From NCBI GenBank assembly GCA_963836695.1, contig CAWIKX010000025.1, positions 62,001 to 126,000 on the forward strand: 64,000 nt of DNA, given 5' to 3'. Below the pieces are notes generated by a model, which worked only from the letters and a program-made list of their open reading frames with translations, was not told where the DNA came from and made no database searches. A program made the translations under genes and the position numbers. Of this stretch, positions 52,302 through 61,074 are shown piece by piece. The stretch is from Roseiarcus sp963836695. Lineage in GTDB: Bacteria > Pseudomonadota > Alphaproteobacteria > Rhizobiales > Beijerinckiaceae. Within the stretch, counting starts at the first letter, position 1; the number at the start of each line of letters is the position of its first letter.

Positions 52302-52916
52302 ATGGACGAAGCCAATTCATCCCCCCTGGAACTCCGGCGGCTTTGGCCATCGGACAAGGAAGCGTTCCGCGATCATCTCCTGAGCCTGGACCTCCGCAGC
52401 CGCCATATGCGCTTCGGCGGCGGCATGTCGGATGACTTGCTCGTCCGTTACGCCGAGAACTGCTTTGGCAAGGGCGACCTCGTCTATGGGGCTTTCGTCG
52501 GCGGCAGGCTGGTCGGCGCGGGGGAACTGCGCTCCGACGAGGCGATATGGAGCGAGCAGGCGCCGTTCGGACGTCATATCCATGCCGAGGCGGCGTTTTC
52601 GGTCGACCCGCATTATCGGCGGCGCGGCGTCGGCGAGAAGCTGTTCAAGCGCATCCTGCGCGCCGCGACCAATCATGGCGTCGAGACGATCGAGATCATT
52701 TGCCTGCCCGAGAACGTCGGCATGCTGAATCTGGCGAAGAAATTCCATGCTGAGTTCGCTTTCGAGCAGAATTGGCTGACCGGGCGCCTGACCGCTCGGC
52801 CGCCGACCGCGTTCTCGCTGATCCGCGAGGCGTCGAGCGACGCGCTCGATTTCGGGGCCGCTTTATTCGACGCCCACTGGCGAGCGGCGGGGGAAACTCG
52901 GGAAAAAGGCGCCTGA
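52302..52916 (+). CDS. GNAT-family N-acetyltransferase
   Basis: Protein of 204 residues with one GNAT domain: LRRLWPSDKEAFRDHLLSL at the N-terminus, AFSVDPHYRRRGVGEKLFKRIL with the acetyl-CoA loop RRRGVG, and EIICLPENVGMLNLAKKFHAEF. It resembles the acetyltransferase class found beside or fused to protein acyl-CoA synthetase-like lysine acetylases, but no such domain is present. Acceptor unknown. The IS630 element begins six bases after its stop codon, so the original downstream context is lost. Confidence 0.85.
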   Translation: MDEANSSPLELRRLWPSDKEAFRDHLLSLDLRSRHMRFGGGMSDDLLVRYAENCFGKGDLVYGAFVGGRLVGAGELRSDEAIWSEQAPFGRHIHAEAAFSVDPHYRRRGVGEKLFKRILRAATNHGVETIEIICLPENVGMLNLAKKFHAEFAFEQNWLTGRLTARPPTAFSLIREASSDALDFGAALFDAHWRAAGETREKGA

Positions 52917-52921
52917 GCCTT

Positions 52922-54084
52922 ATACCAAGTCTCTGAAGGCATGACTCGGATGGGGATTCCCGAATCGGTTGAGTTCTGATTCAAGGTGGTGAACGAAGGA
53001 GGTTCGCCATGCCCATTCCGCTCCGGGCTGATTTTGATGCGCAGATGGTGAGGTCGTCGGCGAAGCGATCGAAGGACGGGCCGCAGGCGCGCCGGCTTTT
53101 GGCGCTGGCGGCGATTTACGAAGGCGCGACGCGCACGCAAGCGGCCAGGATCGGCGGGGTGACGCTCCAGATCGTTCGCGACTGGGTGATGAAGTTCAAC
53201 GCCCAGGGGCCGGACGGCCTGATCGACCGCAAGCCGCCTGGACAGCCATCCCGGCTTAACGACACGCATCGGGCGGGGCTCGCCGCGATCATCGAGAGCG
53301 GCCCGATTCCGGCGGTTCATGGGGTCGTGCGCTGGCGGATCGTGGATCTCTGCCAATGGGTTTTCGAAGAATTCCGCGTCGTCGTCGCCAAGCAGACGTT
53401 GAGCCGCCAATTGCGCGCCATGGGTTATCGCAAGCTATCGGCCCGGCCTCGCCATTACGCTCAGGCCGCAGGCGCGATCGAGGATTTTAAAAAAGCTTTT
53501 CCGCGCGCCTGGAAGCGATCGGGCGCGAGAAGGACGTCGAGCCCAGCGCCATAGAGGTCTGGTTCGCCGACCAGGCGCGCGTCGGCCAGAAGAACAAGAT
53601 CACCCGCCGTTGGGCCAAGCGCGGCGCGCGTCCAAGCGCTCCCAAAGATCAGCGAACCGCCTCAGCTTATATCTTCGGCGCGATCTGTCCCAAGGACGGC
53701 AAAGGCGCGGCCCTGGTCATGCCACGCTGCAACACGGAGGCGATGAACCTCCATCTCGCCGAAATCGCCACCCAGATCGCGCCGGGAGCGCACGCCGTGC
53801 TGCTGGTCGATCAGGCCGGCTGGCATCTGTCGGACAGGCTCATCGCGCCATCCAACATCACGCTGATCCCGTTCCCGGCAAAGTGCCCGGAGCTGAACCC
53901 GCAGGAAAACATCTGGCAATTCTTGCGCGACAACTGGCTCTCAAATCGGATCTTCAAATCCTTCGACGACATCGTCGATCACTGCTGCGATGCATGGAAC
54001 AAGCTCATCAACCAGCCCCGGCGGATCATGTCGATCGGCCTTCGGGATTGGGCCTATCGGTCATGATCTCCGAGTCTCGGTATT
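52922..54084 (+). mobile_element. IS630-family insertion sequence
   Basis: Imperfect terminal inverted repeats flank the transposase: the left end reads TATACCAAGTCTCTGAAGG and the right end, read inward, TAATACCGAGACTCGGAGAT. Boundaries are accurate to a few bases. A TA target duplication, expected for this family, cannot be fixed exactly. The element lies between the acetyltransferase and aldehyde dehydrogenase genes without cutting either. Confidence 0.75.
53009..54066 (+). CDS. IS630-family transposase, two frames joined at an A6 run
   Basis: The first frame (from ATG 53009, AGGAGG site) encodes the N-terminal HTH part (FDAQMVRSSAKRSKDGPQAR, EGATRTQAARIGGVTLQIV). The second, in the -1 frame, encodes the DDE catalytic part: EVWFADQARVGQKNKITRRW, VLLVDQAGWHLS and KCPELNPQENIWQFLRDN with the final Glu. 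The change lies near GATTTTAAAAAAGCTTTT at about 53487-53504. A -1 shift there gives a normal 352-residue protein, so programmed frameshifting at the A-run is plausible. The catalytic Asp, Asp and Glu are all present, so the copy may be active. Confidence 0.8.
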
Positions 54085-54268
54085 AGGGGCCCAGCACAGA
54101 GCGCGCTGCGCCCTTTTCTCTGACGTTGCAACCCGCCGTCGCGCGGCGTAGTCTCCTATATCCGTCCGGATATAACGATCTCCGATCGACCGCCGGGCGT
54201 CCAGCGCGAGAGCGAAACCTCGCGGTTCACGCCGTTCCTGGAGCGGCGGCACTCAAGGGAAGAAGCGC

Positions 54269-55786
54269 ATGACCAAAGTCGACCTCAACATCGCCCTCAA
54301 ATCCCCCTTCGCCAAGCGATACGAGAACTTCATCGGCGGCGAATGGCGCGCGCCCAAAGCCGGCAAGTATTTCGACAACGTCTCGCCGATCACCGGCCAG
54401 CCGGTCTGTGAGATCGCCCGCTCCGATGCTTCGGATATCGAGGCCGCCCTCGACGCCGCCCACGCCGCCAAGGAGGCCTGGGGCCGAACGGCGCCGGCCG
54501 AACGCGCGCAGATCCTCAACAAGATCGCCGACCGCATGGAAGCCAACCTGGAGAAGCTTGCGCTCGCCGAGACCTGGGACAATGGCAAGCCGATCCGCGA
54601 GTCCACCGCCGCGGACATTCCGCTGGCGATCGACCATTTCCGCTATTTCGCCTCGGCGATCCGGGCACAGGAAGGCTCGATCAGCGAAGTTGACCACGAC
54701 ACGGTCGCCTATCATTTCCACGAGCCGCTCGGCGTCGTCGGCCAGATCATTCCCTGGAATTTCCCAATCTTGATGGCCGTGTGGAAGATGGCGCCAGCGC
54801 TGGCCGCGGGGAACTGCATCGTTCTCAAGCCCGCCGAGCAGACCCCCGCCTCGATCATGGTTCTCATGGAGCTGGTTGGCGATCTGCTGCCGAAGGGCGT
54901 GCTCAACATCGTGAGCGGCTTCGGTCTCGAAGCGGGCAAGCCGCTCGCCTCCTCGAACCGCATCGCCAAGATCGCCTTCACCGGCGAGACGACGACCGGC
55001 CGGCTCATCATGCAATATGCCTCGCAGAACCTCATTCCTGTGACGCTGGAGCTCGGCGGCAAATCGCCCAACATCTTCTTCGATGACGTCGGCGCCAAGG
55101 ACGATGACTTCTTCGACAAGGCGATCGAGGGCTTCGTCATGTTCGCGCTCAACCAGGGCGAGGTCTGCACCTGCCCGAGCCGCGCGCTCATCCAGGAGTC
55201 GCTCTACGACCGCTTCATGGAGCGAGCGCTGAAGCGCGTCGACGCGATCGTGCAGGGCAGCCCTCTCGATCCAAACACGATGATTGGCGCGCAGGCCTCC
55301 TCCGAGCAGATGGAGAAGATCCTGTCGTATTTCGACATCGGCAAGAAGGAAGGCGCCGAGGTGCTCATTGGCGGCGAGCGCAACATGCTCGATGGCGAGT
55401 ATGCGGGCGGCTATTACATCAAGCCGACCGTGTTCAAGGGCCACAACAAGATGCGCGTCTTCCAGGAGGAGATCTTCGGCCCGGTCGTCTCGGTGACCAC
55501 GTTCAAGACCGACGAGGAAGCGTTGTCGATCGCCAACGACACGCTCTATGGTCTCGGCGCCGGCGTGTGGAGCCGCGACGCCACTCGCTGCTACCGCTTC
55601 GGCCGCGCGATCCAGGCGGGACGCGTGTGGACCAATTGCTACCACGCCTATCCCGCGCACGCGGCGTTCGGCGGCTACAAGCAATCGGGCGTCGGCCGCG
55701 AGAACCACAAGATGATGCTTGACCACTACCAGCAGACGAAGAACATGCTGGTCAGCTACAGCCCGAAGAAGCTCGGCTTCTTCTGA
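54269..55786 (+). CDS. Aldehyde dehydrogenase (AcoD/AldA type)
   Basis: NAD-dependent aldehyde dehydrogenase of 505 residues. Substrate-class features match acetaldehyde or short-chain aldehyde dehydrogenases: YENFIGGEWRAPKAGKYFDN, QIIPWNFPILMAVWKMAPAL, the Glu in TLELGGKSPNIFF, and the catalytic Cys in FALNQGEVCTCPSRALI (CTCPSR). EEIFGPVVSVTTF and GGYKQSGVGRENHKMML are conserved ends. The ATG has a strong GGAAGAAG-like leader. The next gene encodes a DUF779 protein, its usual partner. It may oxidise acetaldehyde, chloroacetaldehyde or similar; the dehalogenase 30 kb away is too far to link directly. Confidence 0.95.
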   Translation: MTKVDLNIALKSPFAKRYENFIGGEWRAPKAGKYFDNVSPITGQPVCEIARSDASDIEAALDAAHAAKEAWGRTAPAERAQILNKIADRMEANLEKLALAETWDNGKPIRESTAADIPLAIDHFRYFASAIRAQEGSISEVDHDTVAYHFHEPLGVVGQIIPWNFPILMAVWKMAPALAAGNCIVLKPAEQTPASIMVLMELVGDLLPKGVLNIVSGFGLEAGKPLASSNRIAKIAFTGETTTGRLIMQYASQNLIPVTLELGGKSPNIFFDDVGAKDDDFFDKAIEGFVMFALNQGEVCTCPSRALIQESLYDRFMERALKRVDAIVQGSPLDPNTMIGAQASSEQMEKILSYFDIGKKEGAEVLIGGERNMLDGEYAGGYYIKPTVFKGHNKMRVFQEEIFGPVVSVTTFKTDEEALSIANDTLYGLGAGVWSRDATRCYRFGRAIQAGRVWTNCYHAYPAHAAFGGYKQSGVGRENHKMMLDHYQQTKNMLVSYSPKKLGFF

Positions 55787-55794
55787 TCGAAACC

Positions 55795-55905
55795 CCCTCT
55801 CCTACGGGAGAGGGTCGGGGTGAGGGTTCGGGCGAAGCGCGCGCGTTCTGCGCGATCCCTCATCCGGCCGACTAAACGTCGGCCACCTTCTCCCGGAGGG
55901 AGAAG
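55795..55905. repeat. Intergenic REP-like hairpins
   Basis: Two adjacent inverted repeats: CCCTCTCC-TACG-GGAGAGGG at 55795-55814 and CTTCTCCC-GGA-GGGAGAAG near 55888-55906. This CT/GA-rich pattern resembles dispersed intergenic repeats of many alphaproteobacteria. They lie between aldehyde dehydrogenase and DUF779 genes and could shape message stability. Confidence 0.6.
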
Positions 55906-55957
55906 GGTACGCGGCGCGGGCATGTCCTGCGCCGCCGACTTCATGGGAGTAGGCAAT

Positions 55958-56323
55958 ATGGGAACTGTGACCGCAACGCCCGCGGCGCTCGACCTGATTG
56001 ATGAAATCGTCGCCGACCATGGGCCTGTGATGTTCCACCAGTCGGGGGGATGCTGCGACGGCTCCTCGCCCATGTGTTACGCCCAGGGCGAATTCCTGAT
56101 CGGCGACTATGACGTGAAGATGGGCGAGATCGGCGGCGCGCCCTTCTATATCAGCGGCTCTCAATACGAGGCCTGGAAGCACACCGACATTGTGATCGAC
56201 GTCATACCCGGACGCGGCGGCATGTTCTCGCTCGACAACGGCCGCGAGAAGCGCTTCCTCGTCCGCTCCGAGATGTGCGAGATCCCTGCCCCTGCCAAGA
56301 AGGCCTCGGCCGAAGCCCTCTAG
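55958..56323 (+). CDS. DUF779 domain protein
   Basis: Protein of 121 residues and unknown function, typically encoded beside AcoD-type aldehyde dehydrogenases. The core carries a Cys cluster, VMFHQSGGCCDGSSPMCY, then GDYDVKMGEIGGAPFYISGSQ and VIDVIPGRGGMFSLDNG. The Cys and His residues suggest metal or redox chemistry, which is inference. The ATG at 55958 follows GGGAG; an in-frame ATG at 55943 is also possible. The last four bases overlap the convergent apt stop within CTAG. Confidence 0.87.
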   Translation: MGTVTATPAALDLIDEIVADHGPVMFHQSGGCCDGSSPMCYAQGEFLIGDYDVKMGEIGGAPFYISGSQYEAWKHTDIVIDVIPGRGGMFSLDNGREKRFLVRSEMCEIPAPAKKASAEAL

Positions 56324-56847
56324 TGCCCGGGGAAGGTGACCAGGCTGCGAACCGGCACGGTTAAAGCTTCGAGCTTTGCCGCCCCGCCGAGGTCCGGCAG
56401 GTCGATGACGAAACAGGCGGCGATCACTTCCGCGCCCATCCGACGCAAGAGCTTGACCGCGCCCTCCGCCGTCCCGCCGGTCGCGATCAGATCATCGACC
56501 AGGATCACCCGTTCCCCCTTCGTCACCGCGTCCTCGTGCATCTCCATATGGTCGAGCCCGTATTCGAGCGAATAGGGGATGGAGACCGTGGCGTGCGGCA
56601 GCTTGCCCTTCTTGCGGATCGGGATGAAGCCCGCGGACAATTGATGCGCGACGGCGCCGCCCAGGATGAACCCGCGCGCCTCGATGCCCGCGACCTTGTC
56701 GATCTTCGTTCCCGCCCACGGCTGCACCAGCTCATCGACCGCGCGGCGGAACGCCCTGGCGTCGCCGAGCAGCGTCGTGATGTCCCGGAACAGGATGCCC
56801 TTCTTTGGGTAGTCCGGGATCGTGCGGATGGTCTCGGCGAGAAGCAT
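56320..56847 (-). CDS. apt: Adenine phosphoribosyltransferase
   Basis: Purine salvage enzyme of 175 residues that converts adenine and PRPP to AMP. The N-terminus (TIRTIPDYPKKGILFRDITTLLGD) and the PRPP-binding loop VILVDDLIATGGTAEGAVKLL are diagnostic; IEARGFILGGAVAHQL is also conserved. The ATG at 56847 gives the normal family start; 30 upstream in-frame codons are rejected. Its stop shares CTAG with the DUF779 stop on the other strand. Confidence 0.96.
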   Translation of the reverse strand: MLLAETIRTIPDYPKKGILFRDITTLLGDARAFRRAVDELVQPWAGTKIDKVAGIEARGFILGGAVAHQLSAGFIPIRKKGKLPHATVSIPYSLEYGLDHMEMHEDAVTKGERVILVDDLIATGGTAEGAVKLLRRMGAEVIAACFVIDLPDLGGAAKLEALTVPVRSLVTFPGH

Positions 56848-56974
56848 GGGCGGAAGCTCGATTCGGAAGGCTCCAATCCATAGCGCATTCGGGCTCGAAA
56901 GCCATCGACCGGCGCGGCCGGCGCCGACGCCCTCCACTGGGACGCGGTCTCGCTCGCCCGCGGCCGGCCCTAAG

Positions 56975-57102
56975 AGGATAAGCGTGCGTAAACGCGAGTA
57001 AACGTGAGCTAAATGAGCATAAACGCTAGTAAAAGTACTAGCGTTTACTAGCGTTTATTTTTCCAAATCGGGACTTTTCAATGGGTTACGGCCAATCCAA
57101 AT
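56975..57102 (-). repeat. Dispersed repeat copy B with CTAGCGTTTA array
   Basis: Bases 57044-57102, read on the minus strand, match the 59-base core of copy A with three mismatches. Two CTAGCGTTTA words and their complements form an inverted repeat around 57020-57047 (TAAACGCTAGTA-AAAG-TACTAGCGTTTA). Looser CGTTTA variants (GAGTAAACGTGAG, CGTAAACGCGAG) extend to about 56978. The core contains the last codons (LDWP) and stop of the adjacent HTH gene. Confidence 0.75.
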
Positions 57103-57694
57103 GAAGAAAACCGGAGCCCGGCTCAGCGCCGGAATGAGACCCTTCGAGCGGGCTCGCCTCTGCGACAGACTCGATGGAACCTGCGAGGTCCTCACCCTGC
57201 ACTTCGGCTTCGCCCGCCTCGCCGTGCCGCCCGATCGCCCTCAGGTCCTCCTGCACCGGCTCCGACCTGACCTCTTTTGCGCGGAGGTTGTCGACCACGC
57301 GGTTGATCTTGTCGAACAGCTTCTTGCGCGCTTCGTCGTCATAGGCCTGGTTGGCGCTCGCGACGACCTGATAGCGGTCGAGCCGATCGAGCGCCTTGAG
57401 ATAGGGATTGATCGCTGAAATATCGCCGGCCGCGATTCCCTCGGCCCCGAGCTGCAAAGCGGGCGCCAAGCGATCCAGCTGCAGCTTCGCGTGCTCTGCC
57501 CCGCTATCGACCCCGCGCTGCTGCAACTCTTGCGAGACGATCTGGCGGATACGCCCAGGGCTCACGCCTTCCTCGCGCGCGATTTCATCATAGGTGAAGC
57601 CCTCGCGCAGCTGGGCGAAGATGCGCCTTCGCCGAAACGTCATGCCATGACCGCCCAACCGCCGGCGCCGAACAGGCGCCCTGTCTTCGATCAT
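57086..57694 (-). CDS. HTH (sigma-70 region-4-like) protein ending in the dispersed repeat
   Basis: Protein of 202 residues. The N-terminus is Arg-rich (VRRRRLGGHGMTFRRRRIFAQL), followed by a helix-turn-helix like sigma region 4: GFTYDEIAREEGVSPGRIRQIVSQEL. A helical middle (LDRYQVVASANQAYDDEARK, KLFDKINRVVDNLRAKE) and an acidic C-terminus follow, ending LDWP inside repeat copy B. Proteins like this are, from memory, multi-copy in Bradyrhizobium-type genomes, but their role is unknown to me. The ATG at 57694 has an AGGAGAG site. DNA-binding is predicted; the target could be the CTAGCGTTTA array next door. Confidence 0.72.
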   Translation of the reverse strand: MIEDRAPVRRRRLGGHGMTFRRRRIFAQLREGFTYDEIAREEGVSPGRIRQIVSQELQQRGVDSGAEHAKLQLDRLAPALQLGAEGIAAGDISAINPYLKALDRLDRYQVVASANQAYDDEARKKLFDKINRVVDNLRAKEVRSEPVQEDLRAIGRHGEAGEAEVQGEDLAGSIESVAEASPLEGSHSGAEPGSGFLHLDWP

Positions 57695-57813
57695 CCAACT
57701 CTCTCCTGATCCATCCCGATGTGGAGGAAACCTGGATATAATAGCAAAAATTCTGCAAAGCACAAAGGTAATGTCGGCTGTGATTGCGATTTTCTGCAGA
57801 AAGAATAGCTAAA

Positions 57814-58110
57814 TCAATAGATTGCGCTGCAATGCGCCCCGCTCGGCGCGATGCCCGCGCCGGTGCGGTTGTTAGTCGCGTGGGCGGCGTCCACCAATTG
57901 AAATCCCAGTCGTAGGGCGACGGTCTCTAAGTCTCCTTCTACCTCTATGGGAGCTTGCTCGTCGCCAAGTTCAATCTCCACCGATTGGTACGAAGCGGAT
58001 CTAGCGGATGCTTTCGAGGTCACGAGACAGCGAACGAATTTCGGGTTTACGGCAACGGCCCGACCGCCGGAACCCGCCATAGTGAATTTCGTCAAGATCT
58101 TGTCGCTCAT
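57814..58110 (-). CDS. Hypothetical small protein
   Basis: Protein of 98 residues starting MSDKILTKFTMAGSGG, then VNPKFVRCLVTSKAS and VEIELGDEQAPIEVEGDLETVALRLG, and ending with a short Cys/Ala tail. The central strand-rich stretch could be a small beta-domain. The ATG at 58110 has a GGAGA site; 41 upstream in-frame codons are rejected. It lies behind the HTH protein gene on the same strand and could share its region. No family recognised. Confidence 0.6.
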   Translation of the reverse strand: MSDKILTKFTMAGSGGRAVAVNPKFVRCLVTSKASARSASYQSVEIELGDEQAPIEVEGDLETVALRLGFQLVDAAHATNNRTGAGIAPSGAHCSAIY

Positions 58111-58339
58111 GGTATCTCCGTGCTTTGCGTTAAGCGTAGCACGGTACATGGGCGGATAATGAGGCGCGCGGAGCCCAATCGCTAACGGCGAGGCGGGACC
58201 CGTCCGTACAGAAAAATAGGCTGGACCCATCAACCAGAGCCGTTCAGGCCTGCATCAAGAACTGCGCGCAGGCGCCCTAATCTGAACTTATTGCAGGGCG
58301 ACGGCATCTGCTGCGAGAACCGGCCCGGACGGATATCCC

Positions 58340-60184
58340 GTGCCAGATTCTAATCCCAAGAAAAGCTGTAAAATGTCGTCAACGACCGCCGAGAGCGTGA
58401 TTTCATCTGCGCCCATTGCAGCCCCGGACCGGGAGGAAAGGCGCGTCAGCCTACTTACCCTCTGCCTTTTGGCGCTCGGGGTCGGGATCATGACCGGCAT
58501 CGGCGCGGTGGCGCTGCGGGCGCTCATCGGCTTGATCCATAACGTCATGATCAATGGCGTGTTCAAGATCGCCTACGACGCCAACTTCCTAGAAGGCCCT
58601 AGCCGGTGGGGAAACTGGGTCATCCTTTCGCCGATTCTCGGTGGACTCGTCGTCATCTATCTGGTGGAGCGCTTCGCGCCCGAGGCCAAAGGCCATGGCG
58701 TTCCAGAGGTGATGGACTCGGTCTTCTACAAGCGGGGCGACATCCGCGGCGTCGTCGCCCTGATCAAGTCGCTCGCGTCCGCGCTCTCGATCGGTTCAGG
58801 CGCGTCGGTTGGTCGAGAGGGCCCGATCATTCAGATCGGATCGGCGCTGGGCTCGGCCTTCTCGCAGGCGATCGGGCTTTCCACTGGACAGAAGATCACC
58901 CTGCTCTCGGCCGGCGCCGGCGCCGGCATCGCGGCGACATTCAACACCCCGCTCGGCGGCGTGTTGTTCGCAATCGAGATTCTCCTGCCCGAGGTCTCTA
59001 ACCGGACCTTTCTTCCCGTGGTCATTGCGACCGGCGCAGCGACCATGCTGGGGCGCATTCTCATCGGCCCTAATCCAGCATTCGCAGTTCCCGAGGTCTT
59101 CTTTCCGTCCGCCAGTTCTTTCGGGGTCGAGGAGGCGATCGCCTATGTCGCCCTGGGCGCGCTATGTGGCGTCGCCTCCTGGGCCTTCATACGGCTTCTC
59201 GTGTTCATGGAGGACGGCTTCCCCAAGCTGCCGGGCGGCGTCTACCTGCAAAACATCATCGGCATGACGCTGGTTGGCCTGATGATGGTCGGCCTCACGC
59301 ACGCATTCGGCCATTCGTATGTCGATGGCGTCGGCTATGGCGTGATCCAATCCATCCTGGACAAGGACATGACGGCGACCAACATCCTGGTTCTCTTGTT
59401 CTTCCTCAAGCTTCTGGCGACGACGATCAGCCTCGGCTGCGGCGCCTCGGGCGGCATCTTTTCGCCCTCGCTTTTTCTCGGCGCAACGCTCGGCGCCGCT
59501 TTCGCCTCCCTCGCGGCATTCGTCCTACCCAACGCAGGCTTGACGTTGCCGTCGGCGGGGATCGTCGGCATGGCGGCTGTGGTCGGAGCGGGCACCGGGG
59601 GCGTCATGACCGCCATCATCATGGTGTTCGAGATGACCCGCGACTACGCGATCATCGTGCCCGTGATCGTCGCCGTCGCTGTCGCGGCAGGAGTCCGGCG
59701 CGTGCTCATTCCCGAGACGATCTACACCGTCAAGCTGCGCCACCGCGGCCATCGCATCCCGAAGGAGCGGCATGTCAATCTTTACCTCGTCCAGCAGACG
59801 CAGGACATCATGGAGCGTCGGTTCATCCTCGCCTCTTCGGGCTCGACCCTGCGCGAGTGCATGGGCTGGGAGGACGTGGACGACCTTCGCGCCGTCATAG
59901 TCGAGAATGAGGGTAGGATCGTAGGCTTGATCCCTCCGCGGTCCGGCCTCTGGCGCGAAAGCGTGAACAATCCCGGCCGGTTGGTCGACGATTTTGTCGA
60001 GAAACGTATAGTCGTCTGCCGCGACGTGGATTTGCTGAGCTTGGTCCTGGGTCGACTGAAGCGTCACCGCGCCGGCGCGGCGATCGTTTTTAAAGGCACG
60101 CACCGGCCGCGCGCCGCTGATGTCGTCGGCGTCATCACCAAGCGCGCTATCGCCGACGCGGTCATCGAGAACTTCGCCGAGTGA
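58340..60184 (+). CDS. CLC-family chloride channel/transporter with CBS domains
   Basis: Membrane protein of about 614 residues: a CLC domain to about residue 440, then a pair of CBS domains (ERRFILASSGSTLRECMG, VVCRDVDLLSLVLGRL). The gating loop is GSGASVGREGPIIQIG with the Glu of GREGP. GGIFSPSLFLGATLG is the third anion-site motif. The first motif, GSGIP in E. coli ClcA, is KGHGVPEV here, and the proton-Glu site (IEE in ClcA) reads AIEILLPE with Ile. These changes suggest other selectivity or channel-like behaviour. The start is GTG 58340 or ATG 58373; neither has a strong ribosome-binding site. Confidence 0.92.
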   Translation: MPDSNPKKSCKMSSTTAESVISSAPIAAPDREERRVSLLTLCLLALGVGIMTGIGAVALRALIGLIHNVMINGVFKIAYDANFLEGPSRWGNWVILSPILGGLVVIYLVERFAPEAKGHGVPEVMDSVFYKRGDIRGVVALIKSLASALSIGSGASVGREGPIIQIGSALGSAFSQAIGLSTGQKITLLSAGAGAGIAATFNTPLGGVLFAIEILLPEVSNRTFLPVVIATGAATMLGRILIGPNPAFAVPEVFFPSASSFGVEEAIAYVALGALCGVASWAFIRLLVFMEDGFPKLPGGVYLQNIIGMTLVGLMMVGLTHAFGHSYVDGVGYGVIQSILDKDMTATNILVLLFFLKLLATTISLGCGASGGIFSPSLFLGATLGAAFASLAAFVLPNAGLTLPSAGIVGMAAVVGAGTGGVMTAIIMVFEMTRDYAIIVPVIVAVAVAAGVRRVLIPETIYTVKLRHRGHRIPKERHVNLYLVQQTQDIMERRFILASSGSTLRECMGWEDVDDLRAVIVENEGRIVGLIPPRSGLWRESVNNPGRLVDDFVEKRIVVCRDVDLLSLVLGRLKRHRAGAAIVFKGTHRPRAADVVGVITKRAIADAVIENFAE

Positions 60185-60306
60185 TTGTGTCTCCGACGAA
60201 ATGGGCCGCTCGCCCCATTTGCAGGCGCAGCCGCTCACCGCGCCTCCAAGCGCACCCGCGCTCTTCCACGTAAGTATAGCCAAATCAACCCAACGAGGGA
60301 CCGCAG

Positions 60307-60978
60307 CTACCAGACGATGGGTGCCAGCCGATAGCGCACGCGGTTCCGATAGTCGTCGTAACCGGCGAGGTTGGCCGTGAGGAACGCCTCCTCGCGGATC
60401 AGCCGCCACATGAGGATAGGGACGAACAGAGCGGCCGGGATCAATCCCCACCACGAGCCAAGCGCCAGGGGTATTCCAGCGATCATGATGAGCGCGCCCG
60501 CGTACATGGGATGACGCACGACGGCATAAGGACCGCTGTCGATCACGCGCTGGCCTTCCGCCATCTCGATCGTGCCCGCGGTGAACGTGTTCGAGCGGAA
60601 GGTGAAGAAGACAATCAGAAAGCCGACGGCGATCATTCCGTCGCCGGCAAGCGAAACGGCGAGAGGAACGTGCGACCAGCCGAAGCGCCTATCGAGACCG
60701 GGCACGGCGAAGGTCGCCAGGAACGCCAGCCCCGCCAAAGCCTGGATTACGTTCTGCGTCGGATCAGGCTCCGAGCCTGGACCGGCTTTCACACGTCTTT
60801 CCAAGAGCGCTTGGTCGCGGAACCAGAGCCAGACGGTGATGACCCCGGCGCATCCGAAAAACACCGCCAGCATCAACCATGCACGTCCGTCGCTGAGGGA
60901 CCCAGCCGAACCGAAGAATACGATCGTTACGACCGCGAACAGGAAGATGAAGCCAGCGATGGCTCGCACCAGCAGCAT
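60307..60978 (-). CDS. Isoprenylcysteine carboxyl methyltransferase-like membrane protein
   Basis: Integral membrane protein of 223 residues with five to six hydrophobic segments. The C-terminal ICMT/PEMT signature is clear: VIDSGPYAVVRHPMYAGALIM, and LIREEAFLTANLAGYDDYRNRVRYRLAP. The His-Pro and Arg-Tyr residues form the SAM site. Bacterial members methylate unknown lipid or small acceptors, not prenylated proteins. It is divergent from the 2H phosphoesterase-like gene with 96 bases between. Confidence 0.88.
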   Translation of the reverse strand: MLLVRAIAGFIFLFAVVTIVFFGSAGSLSDGRAWLMLAVFFGCAGVITVWLWFRDQALLERRVKAGPGSEPDPTQNVIQALAGLAFLATFAVPGLDRRFGWSHVPLAVSLAGDGMIAVGFLIVFFTFRSNTFTAGTIEMAEGQRVIDSGPYAVVRHPMYAGALIMIAGIPLALGSWWGLIPAALFVPILMWRLIREEAFLTANLAGYDDYRNRVRYRLAPIVW

Positions 60979-61074
60979 GTTTCAAAAATCCGATTCCAGG
61001 GAAGTTCGGGGGCTCGAAACGCCTCCGCGCATTCGATATTGTTAACAGGGTCAACGCGCGGGAAGGAGGCGCAT

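Noticed and set aside
25886..57102. A 31-kb composite transposon bounded by the inverted repeats
   Set aside because: The interval contains lysC, ubiG, apt, a tRNA and other core genes, and no transposase associated with the repeats.
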